Positions 63,086 through 64,000 of a stretch of 64,000 bases of DNA are shown one piece after another. This stretch comes from Amaranthus tricolor. Taxonomy: Eukaryota > Streptophyta > Magnoliopsida > Caryophyllales > Amaranthaceae. The notes under the pieces are model-generated. The model was given only the letters and a program-made list of their open reading frames with translations. It did no database searches and was not told the DNA's origin. The first letter of the stretch is position 1. Every line of letters starts with the position of its first letter. Where the stretch lies: positions 16,959,376 to 17,023,375 of the forward strand of contig NC_080057.1 in NCBI RefSeq assembly GCF_026212465.1. The letters run 5' to 3'. A program made the translations under genes and the position numbers.

Positions 63086-64000
63086 CCAGGCTAAATACTC
63101 CTGGGTGACCGATAGCAAAGTAGTACCGTGAGTGAAGGGTGAAAAGAACCTCCATCGGGAGTGAAATAGAACATGAAACCGTAAACTTTCAAGTAGTGGG
63201 AGGAGATAGGCTCTGACCGCGTGCCTGTTGATGAATGAGCTGGCGACTCATAGGCTGTGGCTTGTTTAAGGGAACCCACCGGAGCCGTTGCAAAAGCGAG
63301 TCTTCATAAGGAAATTGTCACTGCTTATGGACCCGAACCTGGGTGATCTATCCCGAACCTGGGTGATCTATCCTGACTAGGATGAAGTTTGGGTGAAACT
63401 AAGTGGATATCCGAACCAACTGATGTTGAAGAATCAGTAGATGAGTTGTGGTTAGGGGTGAAATGCCACTCGAACCCAGAACTAGCTGGTTCTCCACGAA
63501 ATGCGTTGAGGCGCAACAGTTGACTGGACATCTAGGGGTAAAGCTCTGTTTTGGTGTGGGCCGCGAGAGCGGTACAAAATCGAGGCAAACTCTGAATACT
63601 AGATATGAACTCCAAATAACAGGGGTCAAGGTCAGCCAGTGAAACGATGGGGAATAAGCTTCATCGTCGAGAGGGAAACAGCCTGGATCACCAGCTAAGG
63701 CCCCTAAATGACCGCTCAATGATAAAGAAGGTAGGGGTGCAGAGATAGCCAGGAGGTTTGCCTTGAAGTAGCCACCCTTGAAAGAGTGCGTAATAGCTCA
63801 CTGATCGAGCGCTCTTGCGCTAAAGATGAACGGGGCTAAGCGATCTGCCAAAGTTTTGGGATGTAAAAAAACATCGGTACGAAAGCGTTCCGTGTTAGGG
63901 GGAAGCATCGGCGCGAGCCATGCCAGATGAAGCGGAAGCGAGAATGTTGGCTTGAGCAACGCAAACATTGGTGAGAATCCAATGCCCCAAAAACCTAAGG
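63084..64000 (+). pseudogene. rrn23 (fragment): Nuclear insert of chloroplast 23S rDNA (NUPT), partial
   Basis: The sequence follows plastid 23S rRNA in sense orientation, roughly the stretch equivalent to E. coli 23S 450-1360: CTCCTGGGTGACCGATAGC, GACCCGAACCTGGGTGATCT, GGTGAAATGCCACTCGAACC, AAGAGTGCGTAATAGCTCAC and GTGAGAATCCAATGCCCC. From memory of the plastid gene, many changes are C-to-T or G-to-A, and a 20-bp segment is tandemly duplicated (63332-63351 and 63352-63371). The flanking transposon sequence and the substitutions show a nuclear copy, not a plastid gene. It continues past the right edge. ORFs inside it are meaningless. Confidence 0.9.

Noticed and set aside
63091..63719. Several ORFs of 62-106 codons
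   Set aside because: They lie in chloroplast-derived 23S rDNA.

Overview
The window is AT-rich nuclear DNA from a higher plant, most likely a eudicot. This rests on intron-containing plant genes (a PBCP-like protein phosphatase, two UGT87-type glycosyltransferases, one LBD transcription factor), on plant transposon types (Copia, CACTA, hAT, MULE, Stowaway, TRIM, LINE) and on a nuclear insert of chloroplast 23S rDNA. The species cannot be named from sequence alone. Layout, 0-27 kb: the 3' end of a decayed Copia element (1-407); the last eight coding exons of a PSII-core-phosphatase-like PP2C (460-3374, +) with TRIM LTR retrotransposons in its introns; two tandem two-exon UGT87-like genes on the minus strand (4097-8825 and 22974-25863). 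Between the two UGT genes lie a 1.3 kb hAT-like element, a Tnt1-type Copia (13434-18389, -), a head-to-head related LTR, LINE fragments and MITEs. Layout, 27-46 kb: very long (TA)n tracts, one split by a hAT-type element and others abutting a Micron-like MITE family; a solo LTR (33250-34811); a class I LBD gene (34942-36357, -); then non-autonomous transposons, including a MULE nested in an LTR of a non-coding LTR element. Layout, 46-64 kb: a second Copia element with 201-bp LTRs about 97.5% identical (46139-52082, +). Its leader holds an unexplained 46-codon ORF for a one-pass membrane peptide and a tRNA-like A/B-box segment. Next is a full-length 8,565-bp CACTA transposon (52386-60950) with perfect 14-bp TIRs, a GTT target duplication, an uninterrupted TNP2-type transposase (four coding exons, 1,147 aa) and a TNP1/Ptta-type gene spoiled by one TGA. 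It sits inside a smaller CACTA-like element. The window ends with a hAT transposase fragment, a (TA)n-Micron-(TA)n unit and the chloroplast 23S insert, which runs off the right edge. The host genes (PSII dephosphorylation, small-molecule glucosylation, organ-boundary or meristem transcription control) share no evident pathway and are simply neighbours in a transposon-rich region. The best candidates for new biology are the near-intact CACTA with its duplicated internal subterminal region, the membrane micropeptide ORF in the Copia leader, and the (TA)n-associated MITE family.
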